Shown here: piece after piece, positions 9,864 to 20,894 of the stretch
Layout: each line of letters starts with the position of its first letter
Numbering within the stretch: position 1 is the first letter of the stretch
Assembly: GCF_028401425.1 (NCBI RefSeq)
Contig: NZ_JAQOMS010000002.1
Coordinates: forward strand, 4,627,518-4,691,517
DNA length: 64,000 nucleotides
Reading direction: 5' to 3'
From: Psychrosphaera algicola
GTDB taxonomy: Bacteria; Pseudomonadota; Gammaproteobacteria; Enterobacterales; Alteromonadaceae
Position numbers and translations under genes: made by a program
Notes under the pieces: model-generated
Database searches by the model: none
The model's input: only the letters and a program-made list of their open reading frames with translations
What the model was told of the DNA's origin: nothing

Positions 9864-11713
9864 ATGCTAGAAAGAATTAGAGAAGGTTCTCAAGGAATCG
9901 TTGCCAAATCCGTATTGGGTTTAGTTATTTTTACCTTTGCCATTAGTGGTATCGGTAGTTATATAAATAGTACATCGGATAGCACAGTTATTTCAGTTAA
10001 TGGTGTTGAAATCACCAAATCTGAAGTTGATCAGGCATATCAAAATGGTCGTCAACAATTGCAATCACAATATGGTGAAATGGTAGAGCAATTATTTGCC
10101 GACGAAGCCTATGTTGCAACTTACCGCGAACAAATTATTGATAACTTAGTTGTTGAAGAGCTACAAAAACAACAAGCTAAAGAAATTGGCGTACGCGTTA
10201 GCGACGAACAAATTCGTAAAGCAATTATCGAAATGCCAGCTTTCCAACTCGCTGGTGAATTTAGCAATGATATTTACTTGGCAAAAATACGCCAAGCGGG
10301 ATATTCAGCTAGTCAATTCCGTGAAATGTTACGTCAACAATTGAGCCGTACGCAATTTGCAGGCTCTGTAATGGGCTCTGAATTTGTATTACCGTCAGAG
10401 AAGCAACAATTTGCCGCTTTGTTTAATCAAACTCGTTCATTTGACTTAGTCAAATTTGATGCAAAAGCATTAGAAGCGTCAATTACGCTTGAAGAAGCAG
10501 ACATCAAAAATTATTTTGAATTAAATGCATCTCGCTACCAGACGCAGGAAAAAATCTCTTTTGAATATATTTTGATCGACAGCGAAAAACTTGCAAGTAA
10601 AGTTGTTGTCTCAGAAGAAGAGTTGAAAACGTATTACACAAATAATATTGCTGAGTTTACAACAGCTGAAAAACGTCGTATTTCACATATTCTAGTTGAA
10701 TCTGGCGATGCAGCTAAGGTTGCTGAAATTCAAGCTAAGCTAGATGCGGGCGAAAATTTCGCTGACGTAGCTAAGTCTTTATCTGAAGATTCATTCAGTG
10801 CTGAAAACGGTGGTGACTTAGAATATTTCGAATCTGGCGTATTTGGTGACGCATTTGACTCAGCAGTAACGTCATTATCTACAGTTGGTGAAGTTTCACC
10901 ATTAGTAGAAACAGACGGCGGTCAGCATTTCATTACGTTAACAGAGTTAACACCTGAAGTTGTTAAGCCATTTGCTGAAGTAAAAGAAACTATTGCTGAA
11001 GAAGCACGTCAATCTAAAGTTACTGAATTGTATATTGAAGCACAAACTAAAGTGACAGAAGTGGCCTTTGAAGTACCGGACGATCTTACTGACGCAGCTA
11101 AAGAAGCTGGTTTAGAATTAAGCACTCAAAAATTAGCGAGTCGTTATCAATTAACGGGTGACTTAAGCAATCCTCTATTAGTGAACAAAGTCTTTGATGT
11201 CGACTTTATTTCTGAAGGCCTAAATAGTGACCTGATTGAATTGAGTGATACCAAGTCAATCGTTGTTCGTGCCCTAGAGCATGAAGCCTCGCGTCCACAG
11301 ACGTTAGAAGAAGTTAAAGGGTTAGTGACAAGCGCATTAACTAAACAAAAGCGTCAGAACTTGCTCAGGAGCAAGCTAAAGCGCTATTAGCTAAAATCTC
11401 TGAAGGGTTTGATTATACAACGGACTCATCATTGGCTGCGGAAACGTTTACTCGTGTAGATCGTAACAATACTGCTGTTGATAGAGCGGTTAAAGAACAT
11501 GTGTTTACAATGCCTAAACCAGCAACTGACGCTACGAGCTCAGACTGGGTTGATATGGCCAATGGCAGCGCAGCTGTTGTTGTTTTAAAAGCCGTAGATG
11601 TCAATGTTAATGGCGATAAAAATGCTGGTGAACAAGTTGCCGGCATTTTATCTCAAGCGACAAACAAAGCATTTATTGAGTCGGCTAGACTAAGTGCAGA
11701 AATTGAACGTTAA
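9864..11713 (+). CDS. ppiD: Periplasmic peptidyl-prolyl isomerase / chaperone PpiD (one frame break)
   Basis: Inner-membrane anchored periplasmic chaperone that helps outer-membrane proteins leave the Sec translocon. One N-terminal transmembrane helix (SVLGLVIFTFAISGIGSYI), SurA-like N-domain, then a parvulin domain at about residues 270-360 (ISHILVES, GGDLEYFESGVFGDAF). ATG 9864 is preferred over GTG 9858 because the agagaag Shine-Dalgarno ends at 9858. The frame breaks at about 11346-11351, where an A run is one short (expected KQKASELAQEQAKALLAKIS); the C-terminus resumes and ends at 11713. About 616 residues against 623 in E. coli. Confidence 0.95.
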
Positions 11714-11734
11714 TACCGCTTTGGTATAAAAAAC

Positions 11735-11763
11735 AAAAAACCTCGATTTATTCGAGGTTTTTT
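11735..11763 (+). terminator. Terminator after ppiD
   Basis: Stem aaaacctcga / tcgaggtttt with a short AT loop and a T run. The A run on the left makes it usable from the opposite strand for the convergent FlhB-like gene. Confidence 0.88.
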
Positions 11764-11812
11764 ATGTCAAAAATTTATCGTCAACTACAGACGGTTTCGA
11801 TTCAAATTATTG

Positions 11813-12088
11813 CTAGGAATCTGGAAATTTACCCTTAAGTAAATAACTAAAGGCGATAAGTTCAGCGATGACGACGTACATATTTGGAGGGATTTTGTCA
11901 CCTACCGCCATTGTTTCTAACCGTTTAAACAATACCTCATCTTTATGTATCAATATATTATGGGCACGTGCGTGTTCAATAATTTGATCAGCGAGTTCGT
12001 TGTAACCTTTACTGACGATTTCAGGTGCACTAAAACCATCGTAAACTAAAGACAGTGCTTCGGTATTTTTATGATGATGATTTTTCAT
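11813..12088 (-). CDS. FlhB C-terminal-like protein (EscU/YscU/HrcU family), orphan
   Basis: 91 residues, corresponding only to the cytoplasmic autocleavage domain region of FlhB. Recognisable stretches are ALSLVYDGFSAPEIVSKG, HNILIHKDEVLFKRLETMAVGD and PPNMYVVIAELIAFSYLL. The FlhB cleavage motif NPTH is not present; YDGFSAP occupies that region. It overlaps the upstream FliK-like gene by 4 bases (ATGA), so the two are translationally coupled. In flagella FlhB and FliK control export switching; no flagellar genes lie nearby, so the role here is inferred only. Confidence 0.8.
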   Translation of the reverse strand: MKNHHHKNTEALSLVYDGFSAPEIVSKGYNELADQIIEHARAHNILIHKDEVLFKRLETMAVGDKIPPNMYVVIAELIAFSYLLKGKFPDS

Positions 12089-12992
12089 ATCTTAATATCT
12101 ATTAAACCAGTAGATTTAGCCGGCGACGGTTGAATTAACGCACTGTCGACTGCGAAGTTGGCTTGGCATTCAAACCCTAATGCGGTAAATCTATTTTGTA
12201 AAAGGGGCCAACAGCTGTTCACACGCTCAAGCATGACCGCAGACGAACACGTATTGGTGAATTGCAAATTTTGATTACGTAAACGGACATTACAACGCGC
12301 AATTCCAATACTTTCTAAGGTGATTTGAAAGTCGAATGAAAGTAATTGTTGTTCTATCTTCTGATCGTTATTTGAACTCGATTGCTGTTTTATTGAAATA
12401 AGTGATTTGGCTTTTTCGTCTAACAAAATAATTAAATTTAGAAGTGACGAACTACTGTCTTGGTTTGTTTGTCCAATTTGCCTTTTACTGGCGCTTATTT
12501 CCGTTATCGGGTCATCCATGAATAGTAAGGCGGTTAGTTGGTTGTTTCTCAGTTCCAGTTGAGTAAGCCGATGATCAAGTTTAGATGAGCTAACCCCGTT
12601 AATTGCGATAAAAGTTTATTTATTTCCTTTGGCACTGAAACATTTTTATCATTTTGTTGTCTACTGAGGTACTGCGTCATCAGCACCGTCATTGCCGGAT
12701 TGAGAGTTAAGTTCGCTGGTCGAAGAGAGGAGGGTAGATAAACTTCTAATCGAGTCGTCGCTTGCATTAATAATACGGTTTGAGAATCTAATAATTGACG
12801 TTGGTTAATGGAAACCCGTTTTGGCGAGATATCGATGTTTGTCAATTGAGGCATATTCTGGACCGTGAGGAGCAGATGTTGATCTACTTTAGCGACAGCC
12901 CGTATAGGTGACGATACTAATGCAATAGATACATCAGCAGCACGGTTTTGGGTAACTTGTCCTAATTGTGAAGAACTTGGAATATGCGACAC
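12085..12992 (-). CDS. FliK-like hook-length control domain protein (one frame break)
   Basis: About 302 residues. The C-terminal part LSFDFQITLESIGIARCNVRLRN resembles the Flg_hook (FliK C-terminal) domain. The frame breaks near 12594-12597, where a C run (G run on the coding strand) is one short; across it the protein reads QLTGVSSSKLDHRLTQLEL, continuing to MDDPITEIS. Start MSHIPSSSQLGQ at 12992. Coupled by a 4-base overlap to the FlhB-like gene and divergent from the ccm operon. The assignment rests on its C-terminus and its partner. Confidence 0.65.
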
Positions 12993-13155
12993 AATAAATA
13001 CCTTATGAGCGTGTTCTTAAAGTACCAAAAAGTGGCAAATTTAGTGATCAGTTTGCCTGAATATCTAGGTAGCGGCAAATTCATTATGTTACAATGCCGC
13101 GTTTTATTTCGGATCTTCAGGCATTTATCGAAGACTACGAAAAATTAAAATACCA

Positions 13156-13172
13156 CTGGTCGTAACGACCAG
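13156..13172. promoter_or_regulatory. Inverted repeat in the ccmF upstream region
   Basis: Perfect palindrome ctggtcg-taa-cgaccag, 66 bases before the ccmF ATG, in the gap between the divergent FliK-like and ccm genes. It could be an operator or a 5'-leader hairpin. No T run follows, so it is not an intrinsic terminator. Confidence 0.4.
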
Positions 13173-13237
13173 ACTCATAATAGACGGCAAAAAGCTGTTT
13201 ATAAAGTTTACAAAGTTAACTAGTAGAAAGTATTAAT

Positions 13238-15200
13238 ATGATCCCAGAGTTAGGTAATTTTGCGCTTTATATCGCATTCGGATTTAGTTTACTGTTATCC
13301 ATACTGCCGTTTATCGGTCTTCGTAAGTCAAATATGGGGTTAATGCAAACAGCCCCTAATTTAGCGGTTGGCCTTTTTGTTTTCACCTTGTTTGCATTTT
13401 TATGCCTTGTTTTCGCGTTTGTTACCGACGACTTTACGGTATTAAATGTCGCTCAAAACTCCAACTCTGCATTGCCGGTTCAGTATAAGTTTGCCGCATC
13501 TTTTGGTAGTCACGAAGGTTCGTTCCTGTTGTGGTTGTTAATGCAGTCTGGCTGGGCCTGCGCAGTGGCCGTGTGGTCTAAATCGTTACCTACGACAATG
13601 CGTACGCGTGTATTGATGGTGATTGGCTGGATTTGTGTTGGGTTTTACGCTTATATCATTACGGTTTCTAATCCGTTTGACCGTACATTACCGTTTTTTC
13701 CGGTCGATGGCGCTGACTTAAATCCGCTATTACAAGATATTGGTATGATCATACACCCACCTTTGTTGTACATGGGTTATGTTGGAATGAGTATTTGTTT
13801 CTCTTTTGCAATTGCGGCTTTGTTAAGTGGCGATCTTGACTCTACGTGGGCTAAATGGTCACGTCCATGGACTGCTGTTGCTTATGGGCTTTTTAACACT
13901 CGGCATCACCATTGGTTCTTGGTGGGCTTATTCTGAGCTCGGCTGGGGCGGTTGGTGGTTCTGGGACCCAGTAGAAAACGCTTCTTTAATGCCTTGGCTT
14001 GTTGCAACGGCTTTGTTGCACTCATTAGCTGTTGCCGAAAAACGAAATGCCTTTAAAAGTTGGACTGTATTTTTAGCCATTGCATCGTTTTCGTTAAGTC
14101 TATTGGGCACATTTTTAGTTCGTTCTGGCGTCATTGTTTCGGTTCATGCTTTCGCAACGGACCCTGCACGAGGTGTGTTTATTCTTGTTTTGCTGGCGAT
14201 TGTGATTGGCGGCAGTTTGTTGTTGTATAGCTTAAAAGCAGGATTAATTAAAAGTGTTGGCAAGTTTTCTATTTTTTCTCGTGAATCTAGCCTTTGGCTT
14301 AACAATGTCTTTTTAGTTGCTGCGACCATCATTGTTTTATTAGGTACCTTGCTACCTCTTGTGCATAAAGAAATTGGTCTTGGTACCATTTCAATAGGCG
14401 AACCTTTCTTTAATCAGATGTTTACTTATCTCATTGTGCCATTTGCATTATTAATCGGTATTGCGCCACACATTCGATGGAAACAAGACAAACCGAATAA
14501 ATTTGTGGCTACTCCGTTGATTATTTGTTTGGCGTCGGTCGCTCTGTCTTACCTTTGGTTAGTTGTCGAATTTGGTGAGGTTAAAGGGCTTGCTTGGTTA
14601 TCGACAAGTTTATTCTGGTGGATCATACTTTTCACCGCCGTTGAGCTGGTAAAGACGACTCAAAAAGTTCGCATAACCAAGTTGCCTTTAAGTCATTTTG
14701 CTATGGTCTTAGGGCATGTCGGTTTGGCCTTTGTTATTGCAGGAGTTGGCTTAACGAGTCAATATTCTACAGAACGGGATGTGAAAATGTTTGTGGGTGG
14801 CAGCGAATCGTTTTCTGGTTTTGACTTTAAATTTGTAAAACTACAAGATGTTAAAGGTCCAAATTATGATGGATGGGCGGCGCAAATTGATATCACACAA
14901 CAAGGACAAGAAGTATCCACTTTGTTGGCTGAAAAGCGTTTTTATCCTGTACAACGCAATACTATGACAGAAGCAGCGATAGACGCGACATTTTTCCGCG
15001 ACATTTATATTTCACTAGGCGAGCAGCTTCCTGATAAAGGATGGGCTTTACGTTTGCATCTTAAGCCTTATGTCAGATGGTTTTGGTTTGGTGGTATTGT
15101 TGTCGCATTTGCAGGAGCATTGATAGTCGCTGACAAGCGGTACCGCCAGCAAAAGCCGTCTGTTCGAATGCGTAGTTCTGCCGCCGCGGAGATTGTGTAA
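13238..15200 (+). CDS. ccmF: Cytochrome c haem lyase subunit CcmF (one frame break)
   Basis: Polytopic inner-membrane protein joining haem to apocytochrome c. About 653 residues. The haem-handling WWD motif is visible (ELGWGGWWFWDPVENAS, near 13938-13986), with many transmembrane segments. The frame breaks at 13881-13890: an expected AWGFLTLG sequence contains CTTATGGG where a CCTGGGG-like site is expected. ccmABCDE are not next to it. It heads a compact ccmF-G-H-I-mlaA operon with 1- to 4-base overlaps. Confidence 0.95.
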
Positions 15201-15773
15201 TGAAGTATAAATTAAGCTTGTTTCTCCCCTTGATTATTTTTGTGATCTTAGTTGGCTTTTTACTAAAAGGCTTATTTAGCGATCCTCGTCAACGCGACTC
15301 CGCAGTGGTTGGTAAGTCGTTCCCTGAATTTCAATTACCCGATTTAATGAATGAAGAAAAAGTTCACTCATTACAAACACTAAGAGGTGAAAAAGTGCTC
15401 CTTAATGTTTGGGAGTACCTGGTGCATTACTTGTAAATATGAACTGCCTTTTTTGACAAAAATTAAAACGGAATATGGCGTTAAGGTTGTCGGTATTTAT
15501 TACGATCAAAATCACGCGCCTGAGTTTGGTCAATTTGCAAATATTCCTCAGATCCAAATTGAAGTTAAACAATTGCTAGCTCAACTTGGTGACCCTTATC
15601 AATTTCATATATTAGATCTCGACCGCACTTTGTCTTTAGATTTGGGTGTCACGGGCGCTCCTGAAACCTTTCTGATGGATTCAAATGGGGTAATCAAAGC
15701 CCACCATATGGGAGATGTTAATGAGCGAGTTTGGCGCGATAAATTGGCACCAATTTGGAATGAAATGCAATGA
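15200..15773 (+). CDS. ccmG: Thiol:disulfide interchange protein CcmG/DsbE (one frame break)
   Basis: Membrane-anchored periplasmic thioredoxin that reduces apocytochrome c for haem ligation. The signal anchor is LSLFLPLIIFVILVGFLLKG and the active site is WCITC near 15420, where CcmG proteins usually have WCPTC. The frame breaks at about 15410-15415: NVWGTWCITCKYELPFL is expected but an extra A splits tgg-ggt. C-terminal GAPETFLMDSNGVI is typical of the family. The start codon overlaps the ccmF stop by one base. About 190 residues. Confidence 0.93.
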
Positions 15774-16270
15774 TGAAATCAATTTCAATATTAATCGTGA
15801 TCCTAGCTTCACTGGTTAGCGTTAAATCTTATGGCTTTGACGAAATGGTGACGTTTGACAATCCTAAGCAAGAAGCCGAATACCGGGAACTTATAAAAGA
15901 GTTGCGGTGTCCTAAATGCCAAAACCAGAATATTGCAGACTCAAATGCCATTGTTGCAAAAGATATGCGGGCAAAAGCTTTATTGTTATTACAAGAAGGC
16001 AAAAGCAAACAACAAGTTGTTGACTATATGATTAATCGCTACGGACAATTTGCTCATTATCGCCCACCAGTTAATATCGCTACAATTATGTTGTGGGCTA
16101 TCCCAGTAGGTTTCATCCTTATGTGTATCATTTTATTGTGGCGACGCAGTCGACTGTCAATGCAAGTTGATAATGCCACCGACACCGCGGGATTAAATTC
16201 AGAACTTGATAATTTGTTAGATGAAGTTAGTGACCTACAAAACGCAGAAACGACGAGGAACAATCCGTGA
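15770..16270 (+). CDS. ccmH: Cytochrome c maturation protein CcmH
   Basis: Periplasmic thioreductase with the diagnostic LRCPKCQNQNIADSNA motif at about residues 44-60. N-terminal signal peptide (ISILIVILASLVSVKSYG) and one C-terminal transmembrane helix (TIMLWAIPVGFILMCIILLW). 166 residues, frame intact. The start overlaps the ccmG stop (ATGA). Works with CcmG on the apocytochrome thiols. Confidence 0.96.
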   Translation: MMKSISILIVILASLVSVKSYGFDEMVTFDNPKQEAEYRELIKELRCPKCQNQNIADSNAIVAKDMRAKALLLLQEGKSKQQVVDYMINRYGQFAHYRPPVNIATIMLWAIPVGFILMCIILLWRRSRLSMQVDNATDTAGLNSELDNLLDEVSDLQNAETTRNNP

Positions 16271-17511
16271 GCAGTCTATTTTTTAGTTTTATCGGAATGT
16301 GCATTGTCGCGTTAGTGTTTATATGTGTACCGCTATTTCGATTCAGCCAATTTGGCCATAAACGTAATGCTTCGGCGCAGTGGTTTGAACAACGTCTTGC
16401 AGAATTAACAGACGAACTAGAACAAGGCCGTTTTACTCAGCAACAATACGAGTTTGCAGTTACCGAATTAAAACTGACCACTAAATTCGAACTGACCAAA
16501 GAGAATAAGGTACAACCCACGATTATTAATGAATTTGGTTTCAGTTCAAAAATATTAATATCGGTTCTGTTTGTTGTATTTATCTCTGGGTTTTATTTGT
16601 TTTATGGCAATTATACAAAGTTGTCTAATTGGCAGGATTCAATTGATGAGTTACCTGATTTAACTCAAAAAATAATTCAAAATCAAAACCAAGCACCGAC
16701 CGTTCAAGAATTGCAAAGTTTCGCTTTGGGATTAAGAACAAAATTAGCGGTAAAAGACGAAGCGATTGGATGGATGTTATTAGGTCGTACTTTATTGGCT
16801 TTAAACGATATAAACTCTGCGATAGATGCATTCAAAAAATCCTACGATAGAGATCCTAAAAGCGTAACCAATATTGTCAATTACGCACAGGCTCTTTATT
16901 TAAAAGGAGAGGACTTTGAACTGGGTAAAGCAGTAAACATATTGCGCGAAGCATTATATTTACAACCAGATAATATGATGGCTTTGATCATTTTTGGTGA
17001 AAGTAACCTACTATTAAAACGTTTTGATAATGCGAAAGAAGCATTTGAATTGGCATTGTCTCAGCTTAATGCTGATGACGAGCGCACTGTCGCTTTACGT
17101 CAACGAATTGAATTTATTAATCAAAGCACAGGTACACAAACACCTGATACGCAAACTAACGACATACAAAATGGATTAACAATTACAGTGCAACTAGATG
17201 ACCGCGTTACGGCGTCTGGAACACAATTTCGTTATTTATTTTTATTCGCCAAGTCAGCGTCAAGTCCGGTTCCTGTCGCCGTGAAAAAATTGCCAATAAG
17301 CAATTTCCCGTTGACAGTTAATTTATCTGATTCGGATATCATGTTACCAGATGTGAAGTTATCGGATCAGAGTTCAGTTAATATTACAGCTCGTTTGTCG
17401 ATTGACGAAGCGGCTGGTTTGACCGCAGGGGAGTGGCAAGGAGAGTTACTTGATATTAAGCCCTCAGCAAATGAACCTATTACGATAGTTATTAATAAGG
17501 AAACAAAATGA
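16267..17511 (+). CDS. ccmI: Cytochrome c maturation TPR protein CcmI
   Basis: Membrane-anchored apocytochrome chaperone. 414 residues. GTG start at 16267 overlapping ccmH by 4 bases. Two transmembrane helices (near residues 1-25 and 96-116), TPR repeats at about 165-285 (AIDAFKKSYDRDPKSVTNIVNYAQALYL, DNAKEAFELALSQLNADD) and a C-terminal beta-rich periplasmic domain (GLTITVQLDDRV). Frame intact. Confidence 0.92.
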   Translation: MSSLFFSFIGMCIVALVFICVPLFRFSQFGHKRNASAQWFEQRLAELTDELEQGRFTQQQYEFAVTELKLTTKFELTKENKVQPTIINEFGFSSKILISVLFVVFISGFYLFYGNYTKLSNWQDSIDELPDLTQKIIQNQNQAPTVQELQSFALGLRTKLAVKDEAIGWMLLGRTLLALNDINSAIDAFKKSYDRDPKSVTNIVNYAQALYLKGEDFELGKAVNILREALYLQPDNMMALIIFGESNLLLKRFDNAKEAFELALSQLNADDERTVALRQRIEFINQSTGTQTPDTQTNDIQNGLTITVQLDDRVTASGTQFRYLFLFAKSASSPVPVAVKKLPISNFPLTVNLSDSDIMLPDVKLSDQSSVNITARLSIDEAAGLTAGEWQGELLDIKPSANEPITIVINKETK

Positions 17512-18293
17512 AGTCAACTTGGATTAAACAAGTCGTTTTAATCACTTTCGTATTGTTGTTGTCTGCCTGTGCCAAAACGCCAGAGCCACAACCTGTGGAT
17601 GCGACCAACACGGAACAAGTGATAGCCCCTATTGTTGATGAACGTGACCCGTTTGAGTCGATGAACCGTTCATTATGGGATTTTAACTGGAATGTTTTAG
17701 ACAAATACGTATTAAGACCTTTGGCCGTTGGTTATTCAGAATATTTGCCAAGACCAGCTCAAACAGGTGTCCGTAATTTTGTGACGAACCTTGAAGAAGC
17801 CAGGTTATGCGGTAAATAGCTTACTGCAAGGTAAAGTAAAACATAGCGGTAAAGCAGTAGGTCGTTTCCTGATTAACTCTACGGTGGGAATTTTTGGCCT
17901 GATTGACGTTGCTGACTATATGGGAATAGAACGCCACAAAGAAGATGCAGGGCAGACTATGGGTATTTATGGTGTTGGTAACGGACCTTACGTTATGATC
18001 CTAGGTTACGGTCCTACAACTATTCGAGACGGTACGGGGATTTTATTGATGGTCAAATCTTTCCACTGTATTTACTTGATTGGCCAGCAGCCTTGTTAAA
18101 AACGGGTATTAAAGCCGTTTACACTCGTGCTGATTTAATCGCGCAAGAGGGTATGATTGAGAATTCTGTAGACTCTTACATTTTTGTCAAAGAGGTTTAT
18201 TACCAAAACCAGAATTTCAAACTTCACGACGGCAACCCGCCGCTTGAAGAACCTGAAGAGTTTGATGAAGCGTTTTTAGACGAGATAGATTAA
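17508..18293 (+). CDS. mlaA: Outer-membrane lipoprotein MlaA (VacJ), two frame breaks
   Basis: Retrieves phospholipids from the outer leaflet and hands them to MlaC. Lipobox LLSACAK (Cys about residue 22), DPFESMNRSLWDFN and the channel segment GYAVNSLLQGK. Breaks: at 17799-17804 an extra G precedes CCAGG (expected NLEEPGYAVNS), and near 18036-18040 a G run is one short (expected GTGDFIDGQIFPLYLLDWPAA). The C-terminus is acidic and ends at 18293. Start overlaps the ccmI stop. About 261 residues. Confidence 0.93.
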
Positions 18294-18342
18294 TAAAATA
18301 AATAGTGCTGAAACTGAGTTATACAATCGATTTCAGTCAAAT

Positions 18343-18380
18343 AAAAAGGCCAAATTCAATATTCTTGAATTTGGCCTTTT
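18343..18380. terminator. Bidirectional terminator between mlaA and ilvH
   Basis: Sixteen-base stem aaaaggccaaattcaa / ttgaatttggcctttt with loop tattc, between the 3' ends of the convergent genes. Flanking A and T runs serve both strands. Confidence 0.9.
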
Positions 18381-18405
18381 AGTATGGATTAGTTAATGAA
18401 GTGGC

Positions 18406-18903
18406 TTAAGGTTTTAATGCCTTTTCACCACGACCGATACCAACTACGCCAGAGCGTACGGTTTCAATAATCGTTCCGTTATCTCTCATAACATCGATAA
18501 AGGCGTCGACTTTACCAGAAGTACCGAGCATTTGAACGGTGTAAGCACGGCTTGCTACGTCCACAATTTGGCCTCTGAAAATATCGGCACAGCGTTTTAT
18601 TTCTTCACGTTGTTCGTTTGTGTCAGCTGCTATTTTTACAAGCACGATTTCACGTTCAACATGAGCACTTTCCGTTAGTTCTCGAACCTTTAAAACGTCA
18701 ACAAGCTTATTGACTTGTTTGGTAATTTGCTCGATAACACGTTGATCGCCTTCCGTTGTAATCGTAATACGCGATAAGCTGTCGTCGTCGGTCTTAGACA
18801 CAGTTAAACTGTCAATGTTATAGCCACGTTGCGAAAACAATCCAACAATGCGAGAAAGGGCACCAGCTTCATTTTCCAATAAAATAGATAGGATGCGTCT
18901 CAT
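18406..18903 (-). CDS. ilvH: Acetolactate synthase small (regulatory) subunit
   Basis: Regulatory ACT-domain subunit giving valine feedback control of acetohydroxyacid synthase. 165 residues, starting MRRILSILLENEAGALSRIVGLFSQRGYNIDSLTV (N-terminal ACT domain) with the second ferredoxin-like domain after about residue 80. Frame intact. Start overlaps the ilvI stop by one base, so the pair is coupled. Confidence 0.96.
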   Translation of the reverse strand: MRRILSILLENEAGALSRIVGLFSQRGYNIDSLTVSKTDDDSLSRITITTEGDQRVIEQITKQVNKLVDVLKVRELTESAHVEREIVLVKIAADTNEQREEIKRCADIFRGQIVDVASRAYTVQMLGTSGKVDAFIDVMRDNGTIIETVRSGVVGIGRGEKALKP

Positions 18904-20662
18904 TATTCTTTCTCCCCTTGAATTTCCCCTGCGACTTTGCCCTTAGGTGCTAAAACCATATCGTCAATTTTTCCACCTTTGATTTGCATTGGATAAACAT
19001 GTGCTGACTGGTCAACAACAATATCCATAAAGACTAATTTGTCTTTCATTGCAAAGGCGTCTTCCATGGCTTGATCTAGTTTCGCTGGGTCTGTCACACG
19101 GATACCAACATGACCATAGGCCTCTGCTAGTTTGACAAAATCTGGAAGTGAGTCCATATAAGAATGAGAATGACGTCCATCATAAAACATGGTTTGCCAT
19201 TGTCTAACCATGCCTAAAGCAGAGTTATTGATGTTAATCACTTTAACTGGAATACCGTATTGTAAACACGTCGCTAGTTCTTGAATGTTCATTTGAATTG
19301 AACCGTCTCCTGTCACACAGGCGACATGAGCATCAGGAAACGCTAATTTAACCCCCATAGCAGCAGGTAAACCAAAGCCCATTGTGCCTAGACCACCTGA
19401 GTTAATCCATTGACGTGGTTTTTTAAACGGATAGTACAATGCAGCAAACATTTGGTGCTGACCGACATCTGACGTAACGTAAGCATCACCATTTGTCACC
19501 TTGTAAAGCGATTCAATGACTTGTTGCGGCATAATTTGGTTGTCAATTTTGCTATAAGCCAAACTGTCTTCTGCACGCCAATCGTTAATCGTCTTCCACC
19601 AAGTTGACATGGCTTCAGGGTCCGTATTGAGATCATGACTGTCGATGTAAGCAAGTAATTGTTCAATAACTTTTTCGCTTCACCTACCACTGGCACATTC
19701 GCTGGAATGGTTTTAGAAATAGACGTTGGGTCTACATCGACGTGAACGATAGTTGCATTGGGACAAAATTTAGCAACGTTGTTGGTTACACGGTCGTCAA
19801 ATCGGGCACCGATGGCAAAAATCACATCAGCGTTGGACATTGATTTATTTGCCTCATACGTGCCGTGCATACCTAACATGCCAACAAACTGAGGATGAAC
19901 GCCAGAAATACCGCCTAACCCCATTAAAGTATTTGTTACCGGTACATTTAGTTTTTCTGCAAGCGCAGTGAGTTGTTCAGATGCGTTGGCAATTACAATA
20001 CCGCCACCGGTGTACAAAATAGGGCGTTTAGCGGCACATAAAATTTCTGCCGCTTTTTTGATTTGCTTTGAATGACCTTTAACCGTTGGGTTATATGACC
20101 GCATATTAATTTCAGCAGGCATTACATAAGGCGCTTTAATTTTTGGATTGACGATATCTTTAGGTAAATCGACAACAACAGGGCCCGGTCGACCTGTTTT
20201 TGCAATGTAATAGGCTTTAGCGATAGCTTCAGGAATATCCTCAGCTCGTTTCACTAAAAAGCTGTGTTTTACGATAGGGCGAGAACAACCCACCATGTCA
20301 CATTCTTGGAATGCGTCTTCACCGATAACAGTGGTTGGAACTTGACCAGACAATACAACAAGTGGGATAGAATCCATATATGCTGTTGCGATGCCGGTAA
20401 TGGTATTGGTTGCGCCTGGACCTGAGGTCACAAGGACAGAACCTACGTCACCTGTAGCACGAGCATAACCGTCTGCAGCGTGAACGGCGGCTTGTTCGTG
20501 ACGGACAAGAATGTGTTCTATTTTATTATGTTCAAACAAAGCGTCGTATATATCTAATACCGCGCCATAAGGATAACCAAACAGGTGTTTTACCCCGATG
20601 TCTTCTAACGCTTGCACTACCATTTCCGCACCGGATAACATGGTTGGCGAATTCTTCTCCAT
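18903..20662 (-). CDS. ilvI: Acetolactate synthase large (catalytic) subunit (one frame break)
   Basis: ThDP-, FAD- and Mg-dependent first common enzyme of branched-chain amino acid synthesis. About 586 residues. N-terminal MLSGAEMVVQALEDIGVKHLFGYP, FAD region, and ThDP motif GDGSIQMNIQELATCLQY. The frame breaks at 19671-19675, where a T run (A run on the coding strand) is one short (expected GEAKKVIEQLLAYIDSHD). Residues that should be YPGGAVLD read YPYGAVLD: an expected CCTGG reads CCTTA (+ strand 20568-20572), probably the same methylation-type read error. No leader-peptide attenuator was recognised in the 234-base gap upstream. Confidence 0.95.
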
Positions 20663-20894
20663 CGTATTTTCTCACTTCAAAACTTATTGATCGTAGCTAG
20701 TTACGTTTTTACTCTAATTCGCACACCGATTACAAGGGCAAATCGCCGAATAAGTAAAATAAATTTATCTATGTTAGGACGATTGGTGCGATAACCGTTT
20801 ATTTACTAAAAAAATAGTGTAATTTTTAACCAATAAGGTGTGGAGATACTTAATTTTGGCGTTTCAATATTACTTAAAAAATAGCCCATCTTAG

